Below are positions 51,258 to 61,086 of a stretch of 64,000 nucleotides of DNA, in pieces. This DNA is from Pseudomonas sp. sp1636 (GTDB lineage: Bacteria > Pseudomonadota > Gammaproteobacteria > Pseudomonadales > Pseudomonadaceae). Every line of letters begins with the position of its first letter. The first letter of the stretch is position 1. Both the position numbers and the translations under genes were made by a program. The stretch covers positions 186,001 through 250,000 of the forward strand of contig NZ_JARRAB010000002.1 of NCBI RefSeq assembly GCF_030376615.1, written 5' to 3'. Below the pieces are notes generated by a model. It ran no database searches, was not told the DNA's origin, and worked only from the letters and a program-made list of their open reading frames with translations.

Positions 51258-52484
51258 ATGATCAATTCAGAGATTTTTATCGCGATCGGGATGTTTACCG
51301 CCATTGTCCTCGGACTGGTGCTGATCATCTTGGCTGCACGCGCCAAGCTGGTTTCCAGCGGTGACGTGAGCATCGAGATCAATGGCGAAAGAACCATTGT
51401 GGTACCGGCCGGCGGCAAGCTGCTGCAGACCCTTGCATCGAACAATATCTTCCTGTCGTCCGCCTGTGGTGGCGGTGGTACCTGCGCTCAGTGCAAGTGC
51501 GTGGTAGAAAGCGGCGGTGGCGAAATGCTGCCGACCGAAGAAGCCGCCTTCACGCGCCGCGAAGCCAAGGCTGGCTGGCGTCTGTCCTGCCAGACTCCGG
51601 TCAAGCAGGACATGAAGATTGAGGTGCCGGAAGAAGTCTTCGGCGTGAAGAAGTGGGAATGTACGGTGTTGTCCAATCCGAACGTGGCCACCTTCATCAA
51701 GGAACTGACCCTGCAACTGCCGGACGGCGAGAGCGTCGACTTCCGCGCCGGCGGTTATGTGCAGCTGGAATGTCCGCCGCACGAAGTGCGCTACAAGGAC
51801 TTCGATATCCAGGAGGAATACCGCGGCGACTGGGACAAGTTCAACCAGTGGAAGTACGTGTCCAAGGTCGAAGAGACCACGATTCGTGCCTATTCCATGG
51901 CCAACTACCCGGAAGAACGGGGTCTGGTGAAGTTCAACATCCGCATCGCCTCGCCGCCACCGGGTAAGGACGATCTGCCGGCGGGCAAGATGTCTTCCTA
52001 TGTGTTCAGCCTCAAGCCGGGCGACAAGATTACCGTGTACGGCCCGTTCGGCGAGTTCTTCGCCAAGGACACCGATGCCGAGATGGTGTTTATCGGTGGC
52101 GGTGCCGGCATGGCACCGATGCGTTCGCACATCTTCGACCAGCTCAAGCGCCTCAAGTCGACGCGCAAGATCAGCTTCTGGTATGGCGCCCGCTCCATGC
52201 GCGAAGCCTTCTACGTGGAGGAGTACGACCAACTGCAGGCGGAAAATCCGAACTTCAAGTGGCACCTGGCCTTGTCCGATCCGCTGCCGGAAGACAACTG
52301 GAGCGGCATGAAGGGCTTCATCCACAACGTGCTGTACGAGAACTACCTGAAGGAGCATCCGGCTCCGGAAGATTGCGAGTTCTACATGTGCGGCCCGCCG
52401 ATGATGAACTCCGCCGTGATCAAAATGCTCATCGACCTGGGTGTGGAGGAGGAGAATATCCTGCTCGACGACTTCGGCGGCTAA
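51258..52484 (+). CDS. nqrF: Na+-translocating NADH:quinone reductase subunit F
   Basis: 408-residue NADH-oxidising subunit. N-terminal helix ([20 protein letters not shown]), 2Fe-2S ferredoxin domain with C70, C76, C79 and C111, then FAD site ([11 protein letters not shown]) and NADH site ([21 protein letters not shown]). It takes electrons from NADH into the complex. GGAAGGG precedes the ATG. Confidence 0.97.
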   Translation: MINSEIFIAIGMFTAIVLGLVLIILAARAKLVSSGDVSIEINGERTIVVPAGGKLLQTLASNNIFLSSACGGGGTCAQCKCVVESGGGEMLPTEEAAFTRREAKAGWRLSCQTPVKQDMKIEVPEEVFGVKKWECTVLSNPNVATFIKELTLQLPDGESVDFRAGGYVQLECPPHEVRYKDFDIQEEYRGDWDKFNQWKYVSKVEETTIRAYSMANYPEERGLVKFNIRIASPPPGKDDLPAGKMSSYVFSLKPGDKITVYGPFGEFFAKDTDAEMVFIGGGAGMAPMRSHIFDQLKRLKSTRKISFWYGARSMREAFYVEEYDQLQAENPNFKWHLALSDPLPEDNWSGMKGFIHNVLYENYLKEHPAPEDCEFYMCGPPMMNSAVIKMLIDLGVEEENILLDDFGG

Positions 52485-52486
52485 GC

Positions 52487-53512
52487 ATGAAATCAGCGGT
52501 ACTCCAGCCCGTTATCGCTGTCGCCTTGGCGACAGCCCTAGCGGGCTGTTTGCCTTCCGAGCAGGTCGAAGAGTTTGCTGGCCCGACCATGGGCAGCACC
52601 TATTCGGTCAAATATGTCACCGGCGAGGGTGTCGCCGATACGCCGACCCTCAAGGCCGAGACCGAGGCGATTCTGGCCGAAGTCGATCGGCAGATGTCCA
52701 CCTATCGTGACGACTCGCTGATCTCGCTGTTCAATCGGGCGCCAGCGGGCAGCTGTATGGCGGTTCCCGCCGGCATGCTCGAGGTTGTGCGTGCCGCCCT
52801 GGAGTTGGCGCAGGACAGCGCCGGCGCTTACGATCCGACCCTCGAACCGTTGCTCAACCTGTGGGGCTTCGGCCCGCAGGCGCGGGTCGAGCGGGTGCCG
52901 AGCGTCGAACAATTGGCTGAGGCGCGTCAACGCAGCGGTTATCGACACCTGCGCATCGACGGCCAGCAGCTGTGCAAGGACGTCGATCTGCAGCTGGATC
53001 TCAACAGTATCGCCGCCGGTTATACGGTCGACAAAATCGTCAGGCGCCTGGTCGAGTTGGGTGTCGGCAGTTACCTGGTGGACGTCACCGGGGAGCTCAA
53101 GGCCGCCGGCAAGAAGCCGGATGGCCAATCCTGGCGCATCGCCATCGAGGCGCCACGCGATGATCAGCGGGTGGCGCAGCGGATTCTGCAGCTGGATGGT
53201 TACGGTATTTCCACTTCGGGCGATTACCGTAATTATTTCGAGGAAAACGGTGTGCGCTACTCGCATACGCTCGATCCGCAAACCGGGGCGCCCATCACTC
53301 ACAAGCTGGCAGCGGTGACGGTCGCCGATCCATCGACCTTACGCGCCGATGGCTTGTCTACATTATTGATGGTGCTAGGGCCCGAGCGAGGTTTGGCTTA
53401 CGCTGAGCAGGCTCGCATCGCGGCGTTTTTCGTGACCCGTGAGGGCGAGGGCTTCGTCACACGGGGTACCACGGCTTTCGAGCAGCTGTTCGCTGCAGGA
53501 GAAGAGCAATGA
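52487..53512 (+). CDS. apbE: FAD:protein FMN transferase ApbE (lipoprotein)
   Basis: 341-residue periplasmic enzyme that splits FAD and attaches FMN to threonines of NqrB and NqrC. Signal peptide with lipobox ALAGC; the mature part starts CLPSEQVEEFAGPTMGSTYSV. Conserved segments ALELAQDSAGAYDPTL, LDLNSIAAGYTVDKI, and YSHTLDPQTGAPI with the downstream LRADGLSTLLMVLG are present. It follows nqrF by 2 bases and overlaps nqrM, so it is part of the operon. Confidence 0.95.
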   Translation: MKSAVLQPVIAVALATALAGCLPSEQVEEFAGPTMGSTYSVKYVTGEGVADTPTLKAETEAILAEVDRQMSTYRDDSLISLFNRAPAGSCMAVPAGMLEVVRAALELAQDSAGAYDPTLEPLLNLWGFGPQARVERVPSVEQLAEARQRSGYRHLRIDGQQLCKDVDLQLDLNSIAAGYTVDKIVRRLVELGVGSYLVDVTGELKAAGKKPDGQSWRIAIEAPRDDQRVAQRILQLDGYGISTSGDYRNYFEENGVRYSHTLDPQTGAPITHKLAAVTVADPSTLRADGLSTLLMVLGPERGLAYAEQARIAAFFVTREGEGFVTRGTTAFEQLFAAGEEQ

Positions 53513-53739
53513 TTTGGTTGACCGTATTTTTTACCATGCTGTTGGTGGTGTCGTTGATGGCAGTGGGCGTGATCATGGGGCGTAAACCGATTGCCGGTTC
53601 CTGTGGCGGTATCGCCAATCTGGGCATCGAGAAAGAGTGTTCGATTTGCGGCGGTAGTCGCGAGAAGTGCGAGGAGGTCAACAGCGCGCCAGCGGAGGCC
53701 GGCTCCAAGCCTCTGGCCTACGACGCGACCAAGCGCTAA
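53509..53739 (+). CDS. nqrM: NQR maturation protein NqrM
   Basis: 76-residue protein: one N-terminal membrane helix (WLTVFFTMLLVVSLMAVGVIMG) and four cysteines (C32, C44, C47, C54: GSCGG ... ECSICGG ... EKCEE). NqrM is needed to deliver iron to the NqrD/NqrE centre. Starts inside apbE (ATGA overlap). Confidence 0.93.
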   Translation: MIWLTVFFTMLLVVSLMAVGVIMGRKPIAGSCGGIANLGIEKECSICGGSREKCEEVNSAPAEAGSKPLAYDATKR

Positions 53740-53862
53740 TCGCCATTCGCCGACCTGCATGTCAGGCTGTCGAATCACGTATCGATTGTCAGGCTGCTGA
53801 TGCAGTGCTGGCCCTGCCGAGAGTGCGGCACAAGCGCTCCGGTGTGATCTGAAGGAGTAAAC

Positions 53863-55257
53863 ATGGCGGTCTACAACTACGACGTGGTGGTGCTGGGCTC
53901 GGGCCCGGCGGGTGAGGGCGCGGCAATGAACGCCGCCAAGGCGGGGCGCAAGGTGGCGGTGGTCGATAGCCGGCGCGAGGTCGGTGGCAACTGCACCCAC
54001 CTGGGTACTATCCCGTCCAAGGCTTTGCGCCATTCGGTGCGCCAGATCATGCAATTCAACACCAATCCGATGTTTCGTCAGATCGGCGAGCCGCGCTGGT
54101 TTTCCTTTCCCGATGTGCTGAAGAGCGCCGAGCGGGTGATAAACAAGCAGGTGGCTTCACGCACCGGTTATTACGCACGCAACCGCATCGATCTGTTCTA
54201 CGGCACCGGCAGTTTCGCCGACGAGCAGACCATCGAGGTCGTCTGCCCCAATGGCGTGGTGGAAAAGTTGGTGGCCAAGCAGGTCGTCATCGCCACCGGT
54301 TCGCGCCCCTATCGTCCAGCGGATATCGACTTCCATCATCCGCGGGTGTACGACAGCGATACCATTCTCACCCTCAGCCACACCCCGCGGCGGCTGATCA
54401 TCTATGGCGCCGGGGTCATCGGTTGCGAATATGCGTCGATCTTCAGCGGTCTTGGGGTACTGGTCGACCTGATCGACAACCGCGACCAATTGCTCAGCTT
54501 TCTCGATGCGGAAATCTCCGATGCGCTGAGTTACCACCTGCGCAATACCAACGTGCTGATTCGCCATAACGAAGAGTACGAAAGCATCGAAGGTGTCGAC
54601 AACGGCGTGATCCTGCACCTGAAGTCGGGCAAGAAGATCAAGGCCGATGCCCTGCTCTGGTGTAACGGCCGTACCGGCAACACCGACAAGCTGGGTCTGG
54701 AAAACATCGGCATTCGGGTCAACAGCCGCGGTCAGGTCGAGGTCGACCAGCACTACCGCACCGAAGTCTCGAACATCTTCGCTGCCGGCGATGTGATCGG
54801 CTGGCCGAGCCTGGCCAGTGCTGCTTATGACCAGGGCCGTTCGGCGGCCGGCAATATCGTCGAGAACGACAGCTGGCGTTTCGTCGACGATGTCCCGACC
54901 GGGATCTACACCATTCCGGAGATCAGCTCGATCGGCAAGAACGAGCGCGAGCTGACCCAGGCCAAGATTCCCTATGAAGTGGGTAAGGCGTTCTTCAAGA
55001 GCATGGCGCGGGCACAGATCTCCAATGAGCCGGTGGGCATGCTGAAGATTCTGTTCCATCGCGAGACGCTCGAAGTGCTGGGGGTGCACTGCTTCGGCTA
55101 TCAGGCCTCGGAGATTGTGCACATCGGCCAGGCGATCATGAACCAGAAGGGTGAGGCCAATAGCATCAAATATTTCGTCAACACCACCTTCAACTACCCG
55201 ACCATGGCCGAAGCCTATCGGGTGGCGGCGTTCGACGGCCTCAACCGGCTTTTTTGA
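53863..55257 (+). CDS. sthA: Soluble pyridine nucleotide transhydrogenase SthA
   Basis: 464-residue flavoprotein that transfers hydride between NADPH and NAD+. FAD motif [15 protein letters not shown], then [15 protein letters not shown] where the usual second redox cysteine of this family is replaced by Thr, as in SthA. NAD site [14 protein letters not shown]-terminal dimer domain. A GAAGGAG sequence precedes the ATG. It lies 123 bases after nqrM and ends at a strong terminator. Confidence 0.96.
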   Translation: MAVYNYDVVVLGSGPAGEGAAMNAAKAGRKVAVVDSRREVGGNCTHLGTIPSKALRHSVRQIMQFNTNPMFRQIGEPRWFSFPDVLKSAERVINKQVASRTGYYARNRIDLFYGTGSFADEQTIEVVCPNGVVEKLVAKQVVIATGSRPYRPADIDFHHPRVYDSDTILTLSHTPRRLIIYGAGVIGCEYASIFSGLGVLVDLIDNRDQLLSFLDAEISDALSYHLRNTNVLIRHNEEYESIEGVDNGVILHLKSGKKIKADALLWCNGRTGNTDKLGLENIGIRVNSRGQVEVDQHYRTEVSNIFAAGDVIGWPSLASAAYDQGRSAAGNIVENDSWRFVDDVPTGIYTIPEISSIGKNERELTQAKIPYEVGKAFFKSMARAQISNEPVGMLKILFHRETLEVLGVHCFGYQASEIVHIGQAIMNQKGEANSIKYFVNTTFNYPTMAEAYRVAAFDGLNRLF

Positions 55258-55358
55258 ACGGCTCCGACCGGTGGCCTGAGCCGGTCGGGGAGGATCCGTT
55301 CAGTGCTTCCCAAACATGGCGCTGGCCAAATCGGGAAAGCTTCTGATCAGGTAAGTAT

Positions 55359-55388
55359 AAAAAACCGGCCTCCTGTGGCCGGTTTTTT
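55359..55388. terminator. Bidirectional terminator sthA / phosphodiesterase gene
   Basis: AAAAACCGGCC and GGCCGGTTTTT form a perfect stem around TCCTGT and end in a T-run on both strands. It lies between the convergent genes. Confidence 0.93.
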
Positions 55389-55453
55389 ATGCTGTGCCTT
55401 GTCGGGGATGCAGCCTGCACTGCACTGCGTGGTAGGCGTAGGTTGGAGGTTGC

Positions 55454-56179
55454 TCAGCCCGATCTGTCCAGCGTCTGCACCGCCAATCCCGGAAAGTCGG
55501 TAATCAGGCTGTCCACGCCAAAATCTGCCAGACGGCGCATCAGCGCCGGTTCGTTGACCGTCCAGACCGAGACATGCAAGCCGGCTTTCTGCGCTTTCAG
55601 CAGGCGTTCCGGGGTGCACAGGATCCAGTTCAGCGCCAGCAGGTTGCAGCCATAATGCTGGGCTACTTTCAGTGGGTCGAGCCAGGCGTATTCCGCCACC
55701 AGGCCGCGGGCCAGCTGCGGGGTCAGGCGTTTGAGCGCACCGAGTACTTCCCGTGAACTCGAGGTGACCGTGACCTTGTCGGTCAGGCCATAACGGGCGG
55801 CCAGATCGGCAATCGCCACGACCATCTGCGCGGCGCGGACTTTCGAGGCGCTTTTGACTTCCAGCTGCCAGTGCTCGAAGGCGCATTGCTCGAACAGCTC
55901 GGCCAGGCGGGGAATCGGGCAGGGGGTTTTCCAGCCTGGCCCACCTTTGCGCGCGTCATAGCGCACCAGGTCGACGGCGTCGTGTTCGATCACCTTGCCA
56001 CGATGGCCGGTGGTGCGCTTCAGGGTCGGGTCGTGAATGACCATCAACTCGCCGTCGCGCGACAGGTGCAAATCCAGTTCGCAGTGGCGTACACCCTGTT
56101 GCAGGCACTGCTGGAAGCCGATCAGGGTGTTTTCCGGTGCTTCGCCTTTGGCGCCGCGGTGGCCGTAGATCAGGGTCAC
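55454..56179 (-). CDS. Glycerophosphodiester phosphodiesterase
   Basis: 241-residue GDPD-family enzyme (TIM barrel) that splits glycerophosphodiesters to glycerol 3-phosphate and an alcohol. It starts TLIYGHRGAKGEAPENT (catalytic HRG and EN), then CELDLHLSRDGELMVIHDPTLKRTT, all in family order. No signal peptide, so cytoplasmic. The start is GTG 56179 with GGAG 5 bases upstream; it overlaps the stop of the preceding small periplasmic gene. Its product links to glycerol 3-phosphate metabolism. Confidence 0.92.
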   Translation of the reverse strand: MTLIYGHRGAKGEAPENTLIGFQQCLQQGVRHCELDLHLSRDGELMVIHDPTLKRTTGHRGKVIEHDAVDLVRYDARKGGPGWKTPCPIPRLAELFEQCAFEHWQLEVKSASKVRAAQMVVAIADLAARYGLTDKVTVTSSSREVLGALKRLTPQLARGLVAEYAWLDPLKVAQHYGCNLLALNWILCTPERLLKAQKAGLHVSVWTVNEPALMRRLADFGVDSLITDFPGLAVQTLDRSG

Positions 56180-56478
56180 GGTTGCTCCTTCGCAGGGTCG
56201 CTGGTGCGCGGCCGATGGTGGCGCACGCTGTTGATCACGTGGTCGTACTCGAAGTACACGCTGAACTCGCGGTAATCCCAGCGGCTGATCGGCGGGCTGC
56301 CGACCGCGCGGTGTTCTTCGTCGGCCAGGCCGAAGCGCTCCAGCACCGAACGCTGCGATGCGCCGCGCTGGGGCAGTTGCGCGCTGCCGGTGCCTTGCTG
56401 GCCAAGGGGGATCTGCCGGGTTTCGGCGTTGGCGCCGAGCGGCAGGCACAGGATCAGTGCTAGCAAAAGGCGTGGCAT
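56176..56478 (-). CDS. Small periplasmic protein of unknown function
   Basis: 100 residues with a signal peptide (MPRLLLALILCLPLGANA) and a mature region carrying WDYREFSVYFEYDHVINSVRH. I do not know the family function. Its stop overlaps the phosphodiesterase start (GTGA), so the two are coupled. Start chosen at the ATG before the signal peptide. Confidence 0.8.
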   Translation of the reverse strand: MPRLLLALILCLPLGANAETRQIPLGQQGTGSAQLPQRGASQRSVLERFGLADEEHRAVGSPPISRWDYREFSVYFEYDHVINSVRHHRPRTSDPAKEQP

Positions 56479-56491
56479 AGGCTTCTCGTCA

Positions 56492-57070
56492 CTAAGGCTG
56501 GGGCTGTTCACGGGCCTGGCGGCGCTCCCGGGCTTGGCGCTGGAGGATATGCCGGGCCAGTAACTGGCGCTGGGCGTCGGTCAAGGCTTCGAACGCGGTG
56601 CCGATCTCGAATTGTTGCTCGGCGAGCGCCTGGCAGTGAATCACCTTGGCCCGCAACAGCAGGCCAAGGGCTTGCGGCATCAGCACTATCTTGATCGCCA
56701 GGTGGCTGCCGATGGCGAGGTTTTGAGCGCTGTTGAAGCTTACCCCGCCCTCGGACAGGCAGACCCGTCGCGGTGTGCCGATGTCGCGCAACAGGCTCTG
56801 CGCGACGGCCTGGCCGAGCAGGTCGATGCGTTTGTTGATCACCTTGAGGTAGTTGGCCAGGGGGCGGTCGCGTTCACTGATATGGCGTAACAGGTGCTGT
56901 GATTCGAAATCCAGCAGGTGCAATTCACTGAGTAGATTGAACAGCGGCGAGCTGTCGTGAAGCTCGTCACTGGCCAGCGCCTCGGCACCGGACAGCGGGG
57001 TGAATTCCAGTGCGATCGTATCGTCGATACGATAGTATTCGCGGCGGTCATCTTCATCTTGAATCGACAT
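56492..57070 (-). CDS. PilZ-domain-like protein with helical insertion
   Basis: 192 residues, cytoplasmic. Begins with the PilZ signature (DDRREYYRIDDTIALEF, residues 7-23) and resumes PilZ strands only at residue 103 (VCLSEGGVSFNS). About 80 helical residues (ELHDSSPLFNLLSELHLLDF...) lie between. This layout resembles the tetrameric PilZ type with heptad-repeat helices, which often does not bind c-di-GMP. A longer start upstream is rejected because the domain begins here. Divergent from lolC. Confidence 0.8.
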   Translation of the reverse strand: MSIQDEDDRREYYRIDDTIALEFTPLSGAEALASDELHDSSPLFNLLSELHLLDFESQHLLRHISERDRPLANYLKVINKRIDLLGQAVAQSLLRDIGTPRRVCLSEGGVSFNSAQNLAIGSHLAIKIVLMPQALGLLLRAKVIHCQALAEQQFEIGTAFEALTDAQRQLLARHILQRQARERRQAREQPQP

Positions 57071-57164
57071 GGCGAACCCATGGCAGCAGTAGTGGTCTGA
57101 GTGTAAGGCCGCTGGCCAGGCCCCGCCACAAGGACGTCCCTCTTTCCCGCGAATCAGCCCCGAC

Positions 57165-58415
57165 ATGTTCAGACCTCTGTTCGTATATATAGGTGCGCGT
57201 TACACACGCGCCAAACGCCGCAATCATTTCGTGTCCTTTATTTCCCTGACCTCGATGATCGGGCTGGCACTCGGTGTGCTGGTGATGATTGTGGTGCTGT
57301 CGGTGATGAACGGCTTCGACCATGAGATGCGCACCCGTGTGCTCGGCATGGTGCCGCACGCCACTGTCGAGTCGGCGACCGCCATCGATGATTGGCGCAG
57401 CCTCGCGGCCAAGGCGCTGGCGAATCCGCAGGTGTTGGCCGTGGCGCCATTCAGCCAGATGCAAGGCTTGCTCACCCATGAGGGCAAGGTGCAGAAGGTG
57501 TTGATCAATGCCGTCGATCCGCTCGAGGAAGCGAAGGTTTCGATCATCGGCGATTTCTTTCAGCAGGGCCGTTTGCAAGACCTCGAGCCCGGCGCTTTTG
57601 GCATCGTCATCGGCGACAAGGCTGCCGCCAAGCTGGGCGTCGGCCTGGGCGACAAGATCACCTTCGTCGCGCCCGAGGTCACGGTAACCCCGGCGGGCAT
57701 GTTCCCGCGGCTCAAGCGCTTCACCGTGGTGGGCATCTTTCATGTCGGCGCCGGGGAGATCGATGGTTACGTGGCGATGACCCATGTGCAGGATCTGGCG
57801 CGCCTGCAGCGCCGCCAAACGAATCAGGTGCAGGGCATCCGCCTGAAATTCGCCGACCTGTTTCAGGCGCCGCGCACGGCCTGGGCGTTGGCGCAAACCC
57901 TGGGCGAACGTGACTATTACGCCCGCGATTGGACCCGCACCCACGGTAATCTGTATCAGGCGATCCGCATGGAGAAGGCCATGATCGGCCTGCTGCTGCT
58001 GCTGATAGTCGCGGTTGCCGCATTCAACATCATCTCGACGCTGGTCATGGTGGTGACGGACAAGAAGGGCGATATCGCCATTCTGCGTACCCTCGGTGCC
58101 ACGCCCGGGCAAATCATGGCCATTTTCATGGTTCAGGGCACGGTGATCGGCGTGGTCGGCACCCTGATCGGGGCGCTGCTGGGGATCTTCGCCGCACTCA
58201 ATGTCAGCGCCGCTATTGCCGCACTGGAGCGGGCGCTGGGTATGCGCTTTCTCAATGCCGACGTCTATTTCATCGACTACCTGCCAGCGCAACTGATGCT
58301 CGCGGACGTACTGCTGGTCTGCGCCGCTGCGCTGGTTCTGAGTTTTCTCGCCACCCTTTATCCGGCCTGGCGCGCGGCGCGTACCCAGCCCGCGGAGGCT
58401 CTGCGTTATGAGTGA
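57165..58415 (+). CDS. lolC: Lipoprotein-releasing ABC transporter permease LolC
   Basis: 416-residue permease with four membrane helices (first at about 25-50 after the basic [10 protein letters not shown], the others after 270) and a large periplasmic domain between. With LolD and LolE it extracts lipoproteins from the inner membrane and passes them to LolA. Very similar to the lolE product (same start and end motifs). Overlaps lolD by 8 bases. Confidence 0.93.
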   Translation: MFRPLFVYIGARYTRAKRRNHFVSFISLTSMIGLALGVLVMIVVLSVMNGFDHEMRTRVLGMVPHATVESATAIDDWRSLAAKALANPQVLAVAPFSQMQGLLTHEGKVQKVLINAVDPLEEAKVSIIGDFFQQGRLQDLEPGAFGIVIGDKAAAKLGVGLGDKITFVAPEVTVTPAGMFPRLKRFTVVGIFHVGAGEIDGYVAMTHVQDLARLQRRQTNQVQGIRLKFADLFQAPRTAWALAQTLGERDYYARDWTRTHGNLYQAIRMEKAMIGLLLLLIVAVAAFNIISTLVMVVTDKKGDIAILRTLGATPGQIMAIFMVQGTVIGVVGTLIGALLGIFAALNVSAAIAALERALGMRFLNADVYFIDYLPAQLMLADVLLVCAAALVLSFLATLYPAWRAARTQPAEALRYE

Positions 58416-59106
58416 TCAGGTTATGCAAGATCGTGCCGTGTTGAGTTGCCGTAACCTCGGCAAAAGTTATGAGGAAGGTCCGCAGGCGGTGGTGGTGCTG
58501 GAGGGCTTGCAGCTGGAGTTGCAGCCTGGCGAGCGGGTGGCGATTGTCGGCAGCTCGGGTTCGGGCAAGAGCACCTTGCTGAATATGCTCGGCGGTTTGG
58601 ATACGCCCAGCAGCGGCAGCGTCTGGCTGGCGGGCGAGGAGCTGTCGGCGTTGAGTGAAAAGGAGCGTGGCCTGCTGCGCAACCGCTCGCTGGGCTTCGT
58701 CTATCAGTTCCACCACCTGTTGCCGGAGTTCACGGCCCTGGAGAACGTCTGCATGCCCTTGCTGATCGGGCGCACGCCGATCAGTGAGGCGCGCCAGCGG
58801 GCGACCGCCCTGCTCGAGCGGGTCGGACTCGGCCACCGCCTGGCGCACAAGCCGGCGGAGCTGTCCGGTGGCGAGCGCCAGCGTGTGGCCATTGCCCGCG
58901 CCTTGGTCAATCGGCCGGAGCTGGTGCTGCTCGATGAGCCGACCGGCAACCTCGACCACCACACCGCGCAGGGCATTCAGGATCTGATGCGGGAGTTGAG
59001 CAGCGCGTCGCGCACTGCCTTTCTGGTGGTGACCCACGACCTGGAGCTGGCGCAGCAGATGGATCGCATTCTGCGCCTGGAAGACGGCAAGTTGGTGGCC
59101 GCCTGA
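58408..59106 (+). CDS. lolD: Lipoprotein-releasing ABC transporter ATPase LolD
   Basis: 232-residue ABC ATPase: Walker [11 protein letters not shown]-loop region [16 protein letters not shown], signature [15 protein letters not shown], Walker [14 protein letters not shown]-loop THDLE. It powers the LolCDE complex. The stop overlaps the lolE start by one base. Confidence 0.96.
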   Translation: MSDQVMQDRAVLSCRNLGKSYEEGPQAVVVLEGLQLELQPGERVAIVGSSGSGKSTLLNMLGGLDTPSSGSVWLAGEELSALSEKERGLLRNRSLGFVYQFHHLLPEFTALENVCMPLLIGRTPISEARQRATALLERVGLGHRLAHKPAELSGGERQRVAIARALVNRPELVLLDEPTGNLDHHTAQGIQDLMRELSSASRTAFLVVTHDLELAQQMDRILRLEDGKLVAA

Positions 59107-60350
59107 TGTTTCGTCCCCTGAGTCTCTACATAGGCACCCGCTATACCCGGGCCAAGCGGCGCAACCATTTCATTTCCTTTATTTCATTGACCTCGATGAT
59201 CGGCCTCGCCCTGGGCGTGCTGGCGATGATCGTGGTGTTGTCGGTCATGAATGGTTTTCAGAAGGAAATGAGTTCGCGGATCCTCGGCATGGTGCCCCAT
59301 GCGACTCTCTCCGGGGTTCAGCCGCTGGACGATTGGCAGGTGCTGGCTGCGGCTGCCCGGCGCAATCCGCAGGTGGTGGCCGCCGTACCCTTTGCCGAAC
59401 TGGAAGGCATGTTGTCCCACCGCGGGGCGATGCAGCCGATTCAGTTGCAGGGCGTCGATCCCGCGTTGGAAGCGCAGGTGTCGATCATTGCCGAGCACAT
59501 GACCCAGGGGCGGCTGAGCGATCTGCGGGCCGGCGAGTTCGGCGTGGTGATCGGTGAAATTACCGCCCGGCGCTTCCAGCTGAAGATCGGCGACCGCTTG
59601 GCGCTGATCGTGCCCGAGGCCAGTGCGGTGCCCGGTGGCATCACGCCGCGCATGCAGGCGATCAATGTGGTCGGGGTGTTCAAGGTCGGCGCCGAGCTGG
59701 ACGGCTCGCTGGCCCTGCTGCATGTCGCCGATGCCGCGCAGATCCAGCGTTTACCGCCGGGCCAGGTGCCCAGCGTGCGCTTGAAGTTGCACGATCTCTA
59801 CCAGGCGCCGCAGGTATCGGCCGCGCTTGTCGCGGAGTTGGGCGAGGGCTACCTGGCCAGCGACTGGACGCGCACCCAGGGCAGCCTGTTCAGTGCGATG
59901 AAGATGGAGAAGACCATGATCGGCTTGCTGTTGCTGCTGATCGTGGCGGTGGCCGCTTTCAATATCATTGCCACCCTGATCATGGTGGTCGCCGACAAAG
60001 GCGCGGATATCGCCATATTGCGCACTCTGGGGGCGACCCCCGGGCAGATCATGGGCATCTTCATGGTGCAGGGTATGGTGATTGGGCTGGTCGGCACGCT
60101 GCTTGGTGCCGTGCTGGGCATAGTGGCGGCGCTGAATGTCAGCCAGTTGGTCGGCTGGATCGAGCGCCTGAGTGGCCAGCAGGTGCTCAGCTCGGATGTC
60201 TACTTCATCAGTAACCTGCCGTCTGAGCTGCTGCTCAGCGATGTGCTGCTGATCTGTGGTGCGGCCCTTGCCCTGAGCTTTCTCGCGACCCTCTATCCGT
60301 CCTGGCGGGCTGCCGGTATCCAGCCGGCGGAAGCTTTGCGTTACGAATGA
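59106..60350 (+). CDS. lolE: Lipoprotein-releasing ABC transporter permease LolE
   Basis: 414-residue paralogue of LolC with the same topology, starting [21 protein letters not shown] and ending PAEALRYE. By position (third gene) it is the LolE subunit, which in E. coli binds the lipoprotein substrate. Which of the two paralogues contacts LolA is not visible here. Confidence 0.93.
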   Translation: MFRPLSLYIGTRYTRAKRRNHFISFISLTSMIGLALGVLAMIVVLSVMNGFQKEMSSRILGMVPHATLSGVQPLDDWQVLAAAARRNPQVVAAVPFAELEGMLSHRGAMQPIQLQGVDPALEAQVSIIAEHMTQGRLSDLRAGEFGVVIGEITARRFQLKIGDRLALIVPEASAVPGGITPRMQAINVVGVFKVGAELDGSLALLHVADAAQIQRLPPGQVPSVRLKLHDLYQAPQVSAALVAELGEGYLASDWTRTQGSLFSAMKMEKTMIGLLLLLIVAVAAFNIIATLIMVVADKGADIAILRTLGATPGQIMGIFMVQGMVIGLVGTLLGAVLGIVAALNVSQLVGWIERLSGQQVLSSDVYFISNLPSELLLSDVLLICGAALALSFLATLYPSWRAAGIQPAEALRYE

Positions 60351-60363
60351 GCTAGTCTGATTG

Positions 60364-60409
60364 GAAACGACAAAGCCGTTACTTTCAGCAGTAACGGCTT
60401 TGTCGTTTC
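60364..60409. terminator. 20-bp perfect hairpin after lolE
   Basis: Arms of 20 bases (GAAACGACAAAGCC... at 60364-60383 and its exact complement at 60390-60409) around loop TTCAGC. It lies between convergent genes and overlaps the stop codon of the DUF2062 gene. There is no long T-run beyond the stem, but the arms begin and end AT-rich, so bidirectional termination is likely. Confidence 0.75.
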
Positions 60410-60947
60410 AGCCCTGCTGGTCGCGCTTGCGCTCGCGGCGTTTTTCCTGGCGCTTGCGCCAGTTGTGCCGTACCCACCAGTGCCAGTAAGTGTTGGTGGC
60501 CAGGTAACCCAGCACGGCAAACAGCAAACCGAGCACGAAGGAGCCGAGCAGCAGAGGCTGCCAGTGGGTTTGCAGCATGTGGCCGACCCAGCTCAGGGTG
60601 ATCTCATCGGGCATGCGCAGGGTGGGGGTGTTGGTCATCCAGGCGCCGAACTTGTAGCTGCAATAGAACACCGGAGGCATGGTGATCGGATTGGTCAGCC
60701 AGACCAGTCCAACGGAGATCGGCAAATTGGCACGCGCAGGGATGGCGACCAGTGCGGCGGCGACCATTTGCATCGGCATGGGGATCATCGCCCAGAACAG
60801 GCCGATGGCCACGGCACGCGCCACCGAGTGGCGGTTGAGATGCCAGAGATTGGGGTCGTGAATCAGTGAGCCGAGAAAGCGCAGAGATTTGTTGGCCTTG
60901 ATGCGGTCTGGGTGAGGCATGTAGCGCTTGAAGAAACGACGCGGCAT
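60408..60947 (-). CDS. DUF2062 inner-membrane protein
   Basis: 179 residues with two or three membrane helices (AVAIGLFWAMIPMPMQMVAAALVA; LLLGSFVLGLLFAVLGYLA) and the family motif LVWLTNPITMPPVFY. Basic tail (RKRQEKRRERKRDQQ). Unknown function. ATG chosen at 60947 (MPRRFFKRYMPHPD); an upstream in-frame start is less likely. Divergent from comEC. Confidence 0.88.
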   Translation of the reverse strand: MPRRFFKRYMPHPDRIKANKSLRFLGSLIHDPNLWHLNRHSVARAVAIGLFWAMIPMPMQMVAAALVAIPARANLPISVGLVWLTNPITMPPVFYCSYKFGAWMTNTPTLRMPDEITLSWVGHMLQTHWQPLLLGSFVLGLLFAVLGYLATNTYWHWWVRHNWRKRQEKRRERKRDQQG

Positions 60948-61086
60948 CTGAGCTCTCTGGCAGGCTAAAAGCGCCGATATTATGCACGGATTCGCAGTGG
61001 CCCGCTTTCCCACTTTGTCACAGCAAATAAGTCAAAACGGGTGTTGGGTTAGATCCACGGAAGCGGATTTCATGGAGTGAGCGGTT

